Shown: positions 23,622 to 32,633 of the stretch, piece after piece
Layout of the letters: every line of letters begins with the position of its first letter
How positions within the stretch are numbered: the stretch's first letter is position 1
Source of the DNA: Erythrobacter sp.
GTDB taxonomy: Bacteria > Pseudomonadota > Alphaproteobacteria > Sphingomonadales > Sphingomonadaceae
Direction: 5' to 3'
NCBI GenBank assembly: GCA_024642335.1
Contig: JAHEBH010000014.1
Location: 1-55,772, forward strand
Length of the DNA stretch: 55,772 bases
The notes under the pieces: model-generated
Seen by the model: the letters and a program-made list of their open reading frames with translations, nothing else
What the model was told of the DNA's origin: nothing
Databases searched by the model: none
Translations under genes and position numbers: made by a program

Positions 23622-24887
23622 TCAGCGCGTCATGGCAAGCGCGTTATTTCCCTCGGTGACCTGCCAGCCCGTACTGCGCAAATCGGACGCGAGCTGGGCG
23701 ATATCGCCGACATAGTCCACCCGAATCACCGATGTGCCGCCAATCGCCGTGCTGCTGACAGCAAGGCCGCGCACGCCGGGGAGGGAACGAATCCCGGTCA
23801 AGGCAGCGTCGAAGCTACGCGGATCGGGCGTTGCCGCCTGCACGGTTATAGCAGTTGCAACGGGCGCCTGTACCGGCTGGGTCGCGGGTGGAATGTCGGA
23901 GAATGCCTGGTCGAAGGTTTCGCCCGCGGCAATGGCCCGCTCCGCATCTTCGGCCCTCAGCGCCTCTTCCAGCAGAGCGCGGATTTCCGGCGACACCTCG
24001 ATCTTGTCCAGTGTCAGCGTAGGATCGGGGCGCAGGGTTCCTTGCGCCAGGGCCTGCGTGAACATTTCATCGAATCGCGCCACGGCCCGGTCGAGCATTT
24101 CGGGCAGCTTGTCTATGCTATCAGCGCGCATGGAAAACTCGCCAAAGAAGCGGTTGTCGGGTCCGTGGCGTGCCGTGAAATGGCCCTCAACAGGTCCGCC
24201 CGGCCACAGGTATTCCAGGCGCGCAACCGGTACCAGAATGTCGGCCGCGCCGAATTCATCCAGAATCACTCCCCACCAGGCGCGGCTCCTTCGGCGGGTT
24301 TGCCCGTAAGTGAGCAACAGGGATTCTCCGCCGACACCCGCCGGACGGACATAATCGATCGGCGATGTGCCGAACTGGTGCTCTGCCCAGGCGCGTTGCC
24401 AGGGGTTGCGCACCTCGAACATTGTCGACGTGCCGCCGCTGACAAGCGTTGGCAGGATCAGGATGGGTGAAGATCGGGCCTGCGTGCCCTCACCACCCAG
24501 CAATCCGCCGGCGCGTTTTCGGTCAAAGATCACTCCCAGCCGCGCGATATAGCGGCGCGGCCCGATCCGTTCCTCTTCCACCACGATGGCGGCAACAAGC
24601 GAATCGAGCACCGAATCGGCAATGGCGGGACCATCCAGTCTGGTCCAGGCAATCCGCTGCGCCTCGCGCCATGCCTGTTCGCGCGCTTCGACCCCGCTGT
24701 TTGCGTGAACGTCGACTTCAATTCCGGGCACTTCAATGTCGGTGGTGATTGCAACAGGCGCGATACCCCTTTCACCGCCGACCTGTGCAAAGAGCGCACC
24801 ACCGGCCACCACCAGCAATACGGCGGCCACTGCCAGCAAGGTCAGGCGGTGCGATTGCAGGAAAGAGGGGATGATCAGGCTATGCAT
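23622..24887 (-). CDS. DUF2066 / HMA-fold-like exported or membrane-anchored protein
   Basis: 421 residues from the ATG at 24887; the longer frame to 25178 would run into purM and is rejected. One hydrophobic segment (residues about 13-34, [20 protein letters not shown]) anchors or exports it. The middle resembles DUF2066 ([46 protein letters not shown]). The last about 70 residues form a beta-alpha-beta fold ([21 protein letters not shown]) similar to heavy-metal-associated domains but with no CxxC. Function is unknown. It lies between hdaA and the divergent purM. Confidence 0.7.
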   Translation of the reverse strand: MHSLIIPSFLQSHRLTLLAVAAVLLVVAGGALFAQVGGERGIAPVAITTDIEVPGIEVDVHANSGVEAREQAWREAQRIAWTRLDGPAIADSVLDSLVAAIVVEEERIGPRRYIARLGVIFDRKRAGGLLGGEGTQARSSPILILPTLVSGGTSTMFEVRNPWQRAWAEHQFGTSPIDYVRPAGVGGESLLLTYGQTRRRSRAWWGVILDEFGAADILVPVARLEYLWPGGPVEGHFTARHGPDNRFFGEFSMRADSIDKLPEMLDRAVARFDEMFTQALAQGTLRPDPTLTLDKIEVSPEIRALLEEALRAEDAERAIAAGETFDQAFSDIPPATQPVQAPVATAITVQAATPDPRSFDAALTGIRSLPGVRGLAVSSTAIGGTSVIRVDYVGDIAQLASDLRSTGWQVTEGNNALAMTR

Positions 24888-24957
24888 CGGGGAAATCGCG
24901 GCCCTTTTGCCGAAAGGCGAGTGGAAATCCAAGCTGGAAAGTCTAAAGGCTGGGGGC

Positions 24958-26055
24958 ATGTCTTCAAACACACCCTCATACACATACGAACAAGCCGGTG
25001 TCTCGATCGATGCCGGCAACCGCCTGGTCAAGGCAATCGGACCACTTGTAAAAGCCACCGCCCGTCCAGGCGCGGATGGCGAAATCGGCGGTTTCGGCGG
25101 ATTCTTCGACCCCAAGGCCGCCGGATACAAGGATCCGCTGCTGGTCGCCGGCAATGATGGCGTGGGCACCAAGGTCAAGATTGCGATCGATTATGACCGG
25201 CACGACAGGATCGGCATCGATCTCGTCGCCATGTGCGTGAACGACCTGATCGTGCAGGGGGCAGAGCCGCTTTTCTTTCTCGACTATTTTGCCACCGGGA
25301 AGCTCGACAATGGCGTGGCTGAACGCGTGATCGCCGGCATTGCCGAGGGCTGCAAGATGGCCGGTTGCGCATTGATTGGCGGCGAGACGGCGGAGATGCC
25401 CGGCATGTACGGCCCCGGCGACTATGATCTTGCCGGCTTCTGCGTCGGCGCGGTCGAGCGCGGCGAACAGCTGACAGGCGAAAAGGTCGCACCCGGCCAT
25501 GTTCTGCTGGGCCTCGCCAGTTCGGGCGTCCACTCCAATGGCTATTCGCTGGTCCGCCGGCTTGCCGAGGACAAGATGTGGAAGATGGAAAGCCCCGCGA
25601 TCTTCGACCAGGACCAGTTGCTGGTGGATGCGCTGGCTGAACCCACGCGCATCTATGTTAAGAGCCTGTTGCCAGTAATCAGGGCGGGGAAGATCGACGC
25701 ACTGGCACATATTACCGGCGGCGGCCTGCTGGAGAATGTGCCCCGCGTACTGCCCCAGGGCGCACATGCCGTAATCGATGCCGATGCATGGGAACTGCCG
25801 CCGCTGATGGCCTTCCTGCAGGCGCAGGGCAATATAGAGCCGGGCGAGATGGCGCGCACCTTCAATACCGGTATCGGCATGGTGCTGGCGGTCACGCCAG
25901 ATCAGGCAGACACAGTGACGGCGGACCTCGAAGCAGTTGGCGAAACCGTATTCCGGATCGGCGCAATTGTCGAAGGTGCAAAGGGCTGCACCGTGAGGGG
26001 TTCCGCAGGCACATGGTCCGCACGCGAGGCATGGGAAGCCACGCACAATGGCTGA
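24958..26055 (+). CDS. purM: Phosphoribosylformylglycinamidine cyclo-ligase (PurM)
   Basis: A 365-residue ATP-dependent enzyme closing the imidazole ring to make [28 protein letters not shown], the [24 protein letters not shown] block and [11 protein letters not shown] are diagnostic. The ATG at 24958 with GGGGG just upstream is preferred over in-frame ATGs further left that overlap the divergent gene. The reading frame overlaps purN by 8 bases, so the two are co-translated. Confidence 0.96.
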   Translation: MSSNTPSYTYEQAGVSIDAGNRLVKAIGPLVKATARPGADGEIGGFGGFFDPKAAGYKDPLLVAGNDGVGTKVKIAIDYDRHDRIGIDLVAMCVNDLIVQGAEPLFFLDYFATGKLDNGVAERVIAGIAEGCKMAGCALIGGETAEMPGMYGPGDYDLAGFCVGAVERGEQLTGEKVAPGHVLLGLASSGVHSNGYSLVRRLAEDKMWKMESPAIFDQDQLLVDALAEPTRIYVKSLLPVIRAGKIDALAHITGGGLLENVPRVLPQGAHAVIDADAWELPPLMAFLQAQGNIEPGEMARTFNTGIGMVLAVTPDQADTVTADLEAVGETVFRIGAIVEGAKGCTVRGSAGTWSAREAWEATHNG

Positions 26056-26644
26056 GAAGGCCCAAAGGAAGGCCAGGGTCGCCTGCCTCCTTTCGGGCAA
26101 TGGCACGACCATGTCGGCGCTGTTGTTCCATTCCAAGCTGCCCGATTGCCCCTATGAAATCGTGCTGGTGGCCAGCAATGTTCCCGATGCGCCCGGTCTG
26201 AAGATCGCCAAGGCCGAAGGCATTGCCACATTCGCGCATGACCATCGCGGATTGAGCCGCGAAGAGCATGAGGCGATCATGGACACGGCACTGCGCGATG
26301 CGGGTGCCGAATATCTCGCTTTGTGCGGCTATATGCGCATTCTCACCGCTGATTTCGTCAATGGCTGGGAAGGCCGCATGGTCAACACCCACCCTTCACT
26401 GCTGCCCAAGTTCAAGGGGCTGGACACGCACCAGCGCGCCATTGATGCAGGCGAGGTTTTCGGCGGCTGTTCGGTCCACATCGTGACGCCGGAACTGGAT
26501 GCAGGCCCGCTGCTGGGCCAGATGCCCGTAGCCATCCTGCCCAATGATACAGGTGAAACGCTGGGCAAGCGGGTGATCCTTGCCGAATACCAGCTCTACC
26601 CGCGCATGTTTGCCGATTATGTCGGGCGGGCAAGACAGGAATAG
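26048..26644 (+). CDS. purN: Phosphoribosylglycinamide formyltransferase (PurN)
   Basis: A 198-residue folate-dependent transferase adding the formyl group to GAR. It opens with [16 protein letters not shown] (usually SGxGSN, here SGNGTT) and has the catalytic Asn-His pair in [21 protein letters not shown]. It also has [20 protein letters not shown], with the essential Asp. It shares an 8-base overlap with purM and is closed by a terminator hairpin right at its stop codon. Confidence 0.94.
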   Translation: MAEKAQRKARVACLLSGNGTTMSALLFHSKLPDCPYEIVLVASNVPDAPGLKIAKAEGIATFAHDHRGLSREEHEAIMDTALRDAGAEYLALCGYMRILTADFVNGWEGRMVNTHPSLLPKFKGLDTHQRAIDAGEVFGGCSVHIVTPELDAGPLLGQMPVAILPNDTGETLGKRVILAEYQLYPRMFADYVGRARQE

Positions 26645-26680
26645 GGGCTGCATCCTCTCCGGAAGCACAGCCCCTTCTTC
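26644..26680 (+). terminator. Terminator of the purMN operon
   Basis: GGGGCTG (26644-26650) pairs with CAGCCCC (26668-26674), followed by TTCTTCC. It begins at the last base of the purN stop. The T tract is interrupted, so efficiency may be moderate. Confidence 0.55.
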
Positions 26681-26694
26681 CCTGGCGCAAATGG

Positions 26695-26946
26695 TCAGGC
26701 GTTCGCCTTGGCCTTTGAAATGATCGCCCCGATTTCGTCGATCAGGGCAAGCCGCTTCTTCTTCAGCGTTTCGGCATATTCATCCGAGGTCGGTTCGATT
26801 TCCACCTCGATCCGGTGAATCTCGCCATTCACCTCGTGATATTTCTCCGCCAGGTTCTGGAAGTGTGCATCTTCCATCTTCAGCTTGTGGAGGATGTCGT
26901 GATCCTGCGGGAATTCGTCGGCGAGTTCATGCGGGGTATGGGACAT
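26695..26946 (-). CDS. YdcH family (DUF465) protein
   Basis: An 83-residue helical protein with the DUF465 pattern: FPQDHDILHKLKMEDAHFQNLAEKYHEVNGEIHRIE, then LKKKRLALIDEIGAII. It is predicted to be a coiled-coil hairpin in the cytoplasm. Family members are widespread in proteobacteria, and their role is poorly known. It starts near 26946 after a GAAAGGATC ribosome site and lies downstream of ndk, behind that gene's terminator. Confidence 0.85.
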   Translation of the reverse strand: MSHTPHELADEFPQDHDILHKLKMEDAHFQNLAEKYHEVNGEIHRIEVEIEPTSDEYAETLKKKRLALIDEIGAIISKAKANA

Positions 26947-27016
26947 TCGTGATCCTTTCTCGGTCCTTGTTGCTCCTGACTAGGACGGTGCTGGCATTGC
27001 CTCCTTGCGGTGCATC

Positions 27017-27046
27017 AAAAAACCCCGCCGGACAACTCTGGCGGGG
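27017..27046 (-). terminator. Terminator of ndk
   Basis: On the minus strand CCCCGCC and GGCGGGG (27040-27046 and 27023-27029) form a 7-bp stem with a roughly 10-base loop, followed by TTTTTTGATG. It lies just downstream of the ndk stop. Confidence 0.8.
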
Positions 27047-27071
27047 TCATTTGTTCCGAAATTCGGATGGA

Positions 27072-27494
27072 TCAGCCGACGATTTCTTCCGGCTTGAAGA
27101 AGAAGGCGATCTCGATCGCGGCATTCTCGTCGCTGTCCGAACCGTGGACCGTGTTCTCGCCGATGGACAGGGCGAGTTCCTTGCGGATAGTTCCTGCAGC
27201 AGCGTCTGCCGGGTTGGTCGCGCCCATGATGTCACGGTTGCGGGTAACGGCGTCTTCGCCTTCCAGTACCTGCACCACAACCGGCTCGCTCATCATGAAT
27301 TCCACCAGCTCGCCGAAGAAAGGGCGGTCCTTGTGCACGGCATAGAAGCCTTCAGCCTGTTCCTTGCTCATGTGGATGCGCTTGGAAGCGACGACGCGGA
27401 GGCCGGCTTCTTCCAGCATTTTGGTGACCGCACCGGTCAGGTTGCGACGCGTGGCGTCGGGCTTGATGATCGAGAATGTGCGGGTAACCGCCAT
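27072..27494 (-). CDS. ndk: Nucleoside diphosphate kinase
   Basis: A 140-residue enzyme passing the gamma phosphate of ATP to NDPs through a phospho-histidine. [14 protein letters not shown], the [11 protein letters not shown] block, and the active-site histidine in [12 protein letters not shown] are all present. Length is standard. The start at 27494 matches the family; an upstream ATG in frame at 27590 has no homologous sequence. It is single-gene, with its own terminator. Confidence 0.97.
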   Translation of the reverse strand: MAVTRTFSIIKPDATRRNLTGAVTKMLEEAGLRVVASKRIHMSKEQAEGFYAVHKDRPFFGELVEFMMSEPVVVQVLEGEDAVTRNRDIMGATNPADAAAGTIRKELALSIGENTVHGSDSDENAAIEIAFFFKPEEIVG

Positions 27495-27637
27495 GGGATG
27501 TTCCTTCGCGAGATTGATGTATCGTGATCCTGCGGCCCACTTGCGAGGCCTATCGCGCGCGCCCCTAGCGCCCCTGCCACCGATGGGCAAGAGCGCTTGA
27601 TTCGCATGTGCAACGACAGGGAAAGGCTTCTAGGTCC

Positions 27638-28138
27638 TTAGAGCCCGCGTCCGATGGTGAGCTGTACCGTGGTCACGCCGTCGGAACCTGGCGAAGCGCT
27701 GACGCTGAAGGCCAGCCCGCCAGCGCCTTCACCCGCAATCAACTGCATGCCGTTGGCGGTCATCTCGTTGCTGATGCTGACACCGGCCGCCTCTGCCTGG
27801 CTGCGGTAGAATCCGGTCACTTCTGCGGCGGAAGCATCTGTTGTCATGACAAGTAGGGTTCCCCCGCCGTCGGAGGTGCCCACCTTGGTGGATGTGACCA
27901 CCGTTGCACCGGGATAGACCGAGAAGCCTTCCGGCAAGTCGGCGCTGGCGACATCGCCTCCCCGCACGGCCACAGTCTCTCCGTTGGGACCAGTCATATC
28001 GATGTTCACCGCATCGCCATCGGCGTCAGCGGTATAGGTTACATCGCCGTCCTCGGTTGAAATCGCGCCTTCGGCATCGGGACCGCCACAGCTTGCCAGC
28101 AGCAGTGCTGCCGCGCTCACGTTCAGTACTCTGCGCAT
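27638..28138 (-). CDS. Putative lipoprotein, function unknown
   Basis: 166 residues. The start at 28138 gives a clean lipoprotein signal MRRVLNVSAAALLLASC with the lipobox LASC, so the mature protein is anchored by its cysteine. The remainder is acidic and Gly/Thr-rich. It includes DLPEGFSVYPGATVVTSTKVG, and a region (SAAEVTGFYRSQAEAAGVSI) resembling proteins that compare a score over time. I cannot place it in a named family. It overlaps nothing and lies 32 bases after holC. Confidence 0.7.
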   Translation of the reverse strand: MRRVLNVSAAALLLASCGGPDAEGAISTEDGDVTYTADADGDAVNIDMTGPNGETVAVRGGDVASADLPEGFSVYPGATVVTSTKVGTSDGGGTLLVMTTDASAAEVTGFYRSQAEAAGVSISNEMTANGMQLIAGEGAGGLAFSVSASPGSDGVTTVQLTIGRGL

Positions 28139-28170
28139 CACATGTCCTCCCAAATCTTGCCCGCGCCTCC

Positions 28171-28608
28171 CTAGGCGCGCTTCACCCATTTGCCAGCTTC
28201 GAACTCGAAGAACTCGCGTTCGACATCTTCTTTCGCATCGAACAACCGCCAGGTTTCCCGCGCGGCGGCGCGACTTTCATCGTCGAAAAACAACAGGGCG
28301 CGCCCGAAGGCGGTCGCCTCTTTGCGCCATTGCCCATCCGCCAGGGCCACGATCTGCGCGCCATTGGCAGCATCGCATTCGTCGTTCACCAGGATGGGCT
28401 GGCGTGCATCGTGCGCACCGCCCGCTTGGCCGTGAGCGAGGAACTCCTGCGGAAATGCCTCCCACAGGGACTTGTCCAGATCCTCACGCAAACGCGCATC
28501 TTCGGCGACCACCAGCAGGCGCTGCCCCTGCCCCAGCGCGGCGCGCGCAATTTGCGGCAGCACGGCTTCGACCTGCTGGCTGCCCGTAAGGTAGAAACCA
28601 ATTCTCAT
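28171..28608 (-). CDS. holC: DNA polymerase III chi subunit
   Basis: A 145-residue protein starting MRIGFYLTGSQQVEAVLPQIA. It has the chi pattern LLVVAEDARLREDLDKSLWEAFPQEFLAHG, PILVNDE, and DGQWRKEATAFGRALLFFDDESRAAARETWRLF. In the clamp loader, chi links the psi subunit to single-stranded DNA-binding protein. It is immediately downstream of pepA, a common arrangement (pepA-holC) in proteobacteria. Confidence 0.9.
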   Translation of the reverse strand: MRIGFYLTGSQQVEAVLPQIARAALGQGQRLLVVAEDARLREDLDKSLWEAFPQEFLAHGQAGGAHDARQPILVNDECDAANGAQIVALADGQWRKEATAFGRALLFFDDESRAAARETWRLFDAKEDVEREFFEFEAGKWVKRA

Positions 28609-28642
28609 GTTTTTCGGCCTACCGCTTCGCTACTTGAGGCCA

Positions 28643-30103
28643 TTAGCTCTCGCAATTGTCGCGCACGAATGTGTCGATCAGGCGCGGGCCGTAACCCGTC
28701 GCGCCCTTGTCCCAGGTGGCGCCGGGCTTGTCTGCCCAGACCATGCCGGCAATGTCGCAATGCGCCCAGTTGACGCCATTATCGATAAAGCGCTGGAGGT
28801 ATTGCGCGGCGGTGATCGATCCGCCCCAGCGCGGGCCGACATTCTTCATGTCGGCAATCTGGCTGTCGATCAGCTTGTCATAGGCAGGCGAGAGCGGGAA
28901 GCGCCACAACTTGTCCCCGCTGGACTTGCCCGCAGCGAGCAGCTTGTCGGCAAGGTCATCGCTGTTCGAAAACAACCCGCCATGCTCCATGCCCAGCGCG
29001 ATCATCATCGCGCCCGTCAGCGTGGCAAGATCCACCACGGTATTGGGCTTGAATTCCTTCTGTACCCAGGTGAGCGCGTCGCACAGCACCAGCCGCCCTT
29101 CGGCATCGGTATTGATCACTTCCACCGTCTGGCCGGACATGGTGGTGACGACATCGCCCGGGCGCTGCGCCTTGCCGTCAGGCATGTTCTCCACCAACCC
29201 GCACACACCGATGACATTGGCCTTGGCTTTGCGCCCTGCCAGCGCGAGCATAGCCCCGGCCACGGCACCGGCGCCGCCCATATCCCACTTCATGTCTTCC
29301 ATGCCCGCCGCGGGCTTGATCGAGATGCCGCCCGTATCGAAGGTAACGCCCTTGCCGACGAAGACGGTCGGCTTGTCTTTCGACTTGCCACCCATCCATT
29401 TCATGACCAGCAACTTGCCTTCGCGCTCCGAGCCCTGGCTGACGCCCAGCAGTGCGCCCATGCCCAGCTCGCGCATCTCGTCCTCGTCGAGAACCTCGAT
29501 TTCGGTGCCGGTGCCCTCCAGACGCTCGCGGCAGCGTTCGACGAAGCTTTGTGGATAGATGACATTGGCGGGTTCGGAGACCAGCTCGCGTGCAAATTCC
29601 ACGCCCTTGCACACGGCCTCTTCCACGTCCCAGGCGACCTCTGCCCCCTCGGGTGCGTGAATCACGATCACATCTTCCAGGCTGCGCTTCTGTTCTTCCT
29701 TCAGCTTCGTGCGATAGGCATCCCAGCGCCAGCTGCGCAGGCGAATACCTGTCAGCACCGCTGCCACCTCGCGCGCATTGAGACCGCTCTTGCCCAGATC
29801 GAGCACCAGCACGCTCTCGCCCGAAGTCAGGTACTTTGCCGCCAGCGCCGCGCCTGTCCGCTCCAGGTTTGCCAATCGCGTATCGCCATTGGTTGCGCCT
29901 ACGCCTGCAAGCGCCAGACGCACCACGGCTCCCTTGTCATCCAGGAAGGTCTCGAAGACCTGACCTGTCTTTCCGGTAAATCGAGAGGCCTCTGCCCCCT
30001 GAATCACGGTGACGGGAAGATCTGCAGGCATCTTGTCCTGTTCAACTATCCGGGCGAGCAGGCGCGGAAAGCGGTCTGCGGTCTTGGCGAAACTGATTTT
30101 CAT
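28643..30103 (-). CDS. pepA: Leucyl aminopeptidase (PepA, M17)
   Basis: A 486-residue di-metal cytosolic aminopeptidase. The metal and active-site segments are VGKGVTFDTGGISIKPAAGMEDMKWDMGG and the signature NTDAEGRLVL. It removes N-terminal Leu and related residues from peptides; E. coli PepA also binds DNA. The ATG at 30103 (MKISFAKTADRF) follows a GGAGAG-like site. It is transcribed ahead of holC and is divergent from lptD, with 98 bases between starts. Confidence 0.94.
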   Translation of the reverse strand: MKISFAKTADRFPRLLARIVEQDKMPADLPVTVIQGAEASRFTGKTGQVFETFLDDKGAVVRLALAGVGATNGDTRLANLERTGAALAAKYLTSGESVLVLDLGKSGLNAREVAAVLTGIRLRSWRWDAYRTKLKEEQKRSLEDVIVIHAPEGAEVAWDVEEAVCKGVEFARELVSEPANVIYPQSFVERCRERLEGTGTEIEVLDEDEMRELGMGALLGVSQGSEREGKLLVMKWMGGKSKDKPTVFVGKGVTFDTGGISIKPAAGMEDMKWDMGGAGAVAGAMLALAGRKAKANVIGVCGLVENMPDGKAQRPGDVVTTMSGQTVEVINTDAEGRLVLCDALTWVQKEFKPNTVVDLATLTGAMMIALGMEHGGLFSNSDDLADKLLAAGKSSGDKLWRFPLSPAYDKLIDSQIADMKNVGPRWGGSITAAQYLQRFIDNGVNWAHCDIAGMVWADKPGATWDKGATGYGPRLIDTFVRDNCES

Positions 30104-30201
30104 GTTCTCTCCGACGAACTGTCTTGCGGACGGGACAAGATGTGTCACCACCCGCGAATGCTGCCGTTGCAGTTAAGGCTCGCCGGTGCGATAGGCAAGT
30201 A

Positions 30202-32469
30202 ATGCTCCCGGACTTTGCGTCATCATTGCAAGCATGCTCGCACCGCTTGAGCTATGCGGTCGCCGGATCGCTTTTGGCGACTGCAATGCTCTGCGCGCCC
30301 GGCGGCGCCACCGCGCAGGACTTGCCGGAAGCCGAACAGGATGCGGGGGAAACGTCGCAGAGCCGGCAGGAAATCGCCTTCGAAGCCGATAGCATCGCCT
30401 ATGACACGGAAGAGGACATTGTCTCCGCCAGCGGCAATGTTGTTGCGCGCTCGGGCGACCAATCCGTGCGCGCCAACAGCGTCAGCTGGAACCGCATGAC
30501 AGGGGAGATCGTGGCGGAAGGCAATGTCCGCTATATCGATGAAGACGGGAACCAGCTGTTCACCGAACGCCTCACGCTGACCGATGAACTCAGGGCTGGC
30601 GTCATGACCAACCTGTTGCTTGCCTTCCGGCAAGGCGGTCGCATGGCTGCAGAACTGGCCGAGCGGGACGACAATGGCGACATCATCCTTGATCGCGCTG
30701 TCTATTCGTCATGCGCGGTGATCGACGCCGATGGCTGTCCCAAGACGCCGAGCTGGCGCGTTACGGCCGAGCGTGTCATTTATGATGCCGAGAGCGACAA
30801 TATCCGCTTTCAGGGTGCCTATCTTGAGCTGTTCGGTGCCCGCATCCTGCCGTTGCCCGGCCTTGTTATTCGGGCCGATGGCAGCGCGACCAGCGGTATC
30901 TTCATCCCCGATATCGGCCTGACCGCTTCGAACGGATTCGAGCTGACCGATTCCTATTACTGGCGTATCGCCGACAACAAGGACCTGACACTGACCGGCT
31001 ACCTTTATGGTGGCGCTGCACCGATGGCATCGGCACAATATCGTCAATTGAATGAGAGCGGCGCTTTCCAGGTTTCGGGTTATGGCACCTATTCCACGCG
31101 AATCCCGCTGAACTCCACAGTTCCTACAAGTGAAGAGGCCATACGTGGCTACATCTTTACCAGTGGTCGCTGGCAGCTTGATCCCGAGTGGACCCTGGCA
31201 GCTTCGCTACGCGTGGCGAGCGACCGCACCTTCCTGCGCCGTTACGACATCAGTCGAGAAGACCGCATTCGTTCCACCATCAATGCCCAGCGCATTGACC
31301 AGAACAGCTATCTCTCGATCTCCGGCTGGGCGACACAGGCGTTGCTTGTGCAGCAGGACCAGGGGCAGGTACCGATCGCCCTGCCGCTAGTCGATTACCG
31401 CCGCAGGATCGAAGACCCTGTTGTCGGCGGCAAAGTGGAGATGCAGTTCAACACGCTCGCCATCACCCGAACCAATGGACAGGATACGCAGCGCGCCTTT
31501 GCCCGGGCGCAGTGGGACATGCGCCGTATCAGCCCCTGGGGACAGGAAATCACCCTGACTGCGATGACGCGCGGAGACGTTTACCATTCGGGACAGAACG
31601 TTCTGACCCAAACCCCCAGTTACCGGGGTGACAACGGTTGGCAGGCGCGAGGAGTTGTCCTCGGCGCTATCGATGTGAAGTGGCCCTTTATTGGAGAGTT
31701 TCTCGGCGGATCGCAGATCCTCACTCCGCGTGTGCAATTGGTTGCAACACCCGATATTCGCAACCTTGATATCCCCAATGAAGATGCCCGCGCGATCGAT
31801 CTGGAAGACTCCAACCTCTTCGCGCTCAATCGCTTTCCCGGTTACGACCGGGTGGAAGACGGCGTTCGGCTGACTTACGGCGCGGACTGGCAGGCAAGCT
31901 TCCCCGGCTGGCGACTAGAGGCGACGATCGGTCAATCCTATCGTCTGACAGACAAGCCCTTGCTGTTCCCGGACGGTACGGGCTTGGATCAGCAATGGTC
32001 CGACTTCGTGGGCCGTACCATTGTGCGCTATCGTGATTTCCTGAAGTTCACTCACCGCTTCCGGCTGGACAAGGATAGTCTCTCCATCCGCCGTAACGAG
32101 GTGGATGCGGCGATCGGCAATGACCGGACATACGTTGAGCTGGGGTATCTTCGCCTCAACCGCGATATCGACTTCGACATTGAGGATTTGCAGGATCGCG
32201 AAGAAATGCGCGTAGCGACGCGCGTTGCATTTGCCCGCTACTGGTCAATCTTCGGTTCCGCCGTGGTAAACCTGACCAACCGCGCAGAGGACCCGACATT
32301 GATTGCCGACGGATTCGAGCCGCTGCGCACCCGCCTGGGTATCGCCTACGCCGACGATTGCCTCGAAATGGGCTTTACCTGGCGCCGCGACTATATCGCG
32401 CTGGCCGATGCCAAGCGCGGCGATTCCTTCCGTTTCTACTTCGCCCTGCGCAATATCGGCTTTAACTGA
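30202..32469 (+). CDS. lptD: LPS-assembly protein LptD
   Basis: A 755-residue outer-membrane protein. After a signal peptide (ending GGATAQ) the periplasmic beta-jellyroll has EIAFEADSIAYDTEEDIVSASGNVVA and VSWNRMTGEIVAEGNVR. The barrel follows with YYWRIADNKDLTLTGYLYGG and ends CLEMGFTWRRDYIALADAKRGDSFRFYFALRNIGFN. LptD with LptE inserts lipopolysaccharide into the outer leaflet. The order lptD-surA-pdxA-rsmA is the classic proteobacterial operon, which strengthens the call. Confidence 0.95.
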   Translation: MLPDFASSLQACSHRLSYAVAGSLLATAMLCAPGGATAQDLPEAEQDAGETSQSRQEIAFEADSIAYDTEEDIVSASGNVVARSGDQSVRANSVSWNRMTGEIVAEGNVRYIDEDGNQLFTERLTLTDELRAGVMTNLLLAFRQGGRMAAELAERDDNGDIILDRAVYSSCAVIDADGCPKTPSWRVTAERVIYDAESDNIRFQGAYLELFGARILPLPGLVIRADGSATSGIFIPDIGLTASNGFELTDSYYWRIADNKDLTLTGYLYGGAAPMASAQYRQLNESGAFQVSGYGTYSTRIPLNSTVPTSEEAIRGYIFTSGRWQLDPEWTLAASLRVASDRTFLRRYDISREDRIRSTINAQRIDQNSYLSISGWATQALLVQQDQGQVPIALPLVDYRRRIEDPVVGGKVEMQFNTLAITRTNGQDTQRAFARAQWDMRRISPWGQEITLTAMTRGDVYHSGQNVLTQTPSYRGDNGWQARGVVLGAIDVKWPFIGEFLGGSQILTPRVQLVATPDIRNLDIPNEDARAIDLEDSNLFALNRFPGYDRVEDGVRLTYGADWQASFPGWRLEATIGQSYRLTDKPLLFPDGTGLDQQWSDFVGRTIVRYRDFLKFTHRFRLDKDSLSIRRNEVDAAIGNDRTYVELGYLRLNRDIDFDIEDLQDREEMRVATRVAFARYWSIFGSAVVNLTNRAEDPTLIADGFEPLRTRLGIAYADDCLEMGFTWRRDYIALADAKRGDSFRFYFALRNIGFN

Positions 32470-32618
32470 CACCGATTGGCACCCTCCCCGATTGATTGAG
32501 ACACCCGCATTGGCAGGCAGGCACAAACGGGCTATCGGATGCCGGCTCAGCTTCGGTTAAGCCTGGTTTAGCCATGTCGAGGCCGAAAAATGGGCGCATT
32601 CTCGCGCCATAAACAGGA

Positions 32619-32633
32619 ATGAGACCAACGTGA
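32619..32633 (+). other. Possible leader mini-ORF (MRPT) overlapping the surA start
   Basis: ATG AGA CCA ACG TGA: the only ATG near the surA start is out of frame and gives a 4-residue ORF, whose TGA overlaps the GTG start of surA (GTGA). An AGGA motif precedes the ATG. Ribosomes ending here could restart on surA. This is an observation from layout, with no family support. Confidence 0.3.

Noticed and set aside
24736-24957. N-terminal extension of PurM to the ATG at 24736
   Set aside because: The added residues do not match PurM and would overlap the divergent gene. The 24958 ATG has a ribosome site.
28607-30202. 531-codon plus-strand frame opposite pepA
   Set aside because: PepA is complete on the minus strand, and the opposite frame shows only His/Gln/Arg-rich composition.
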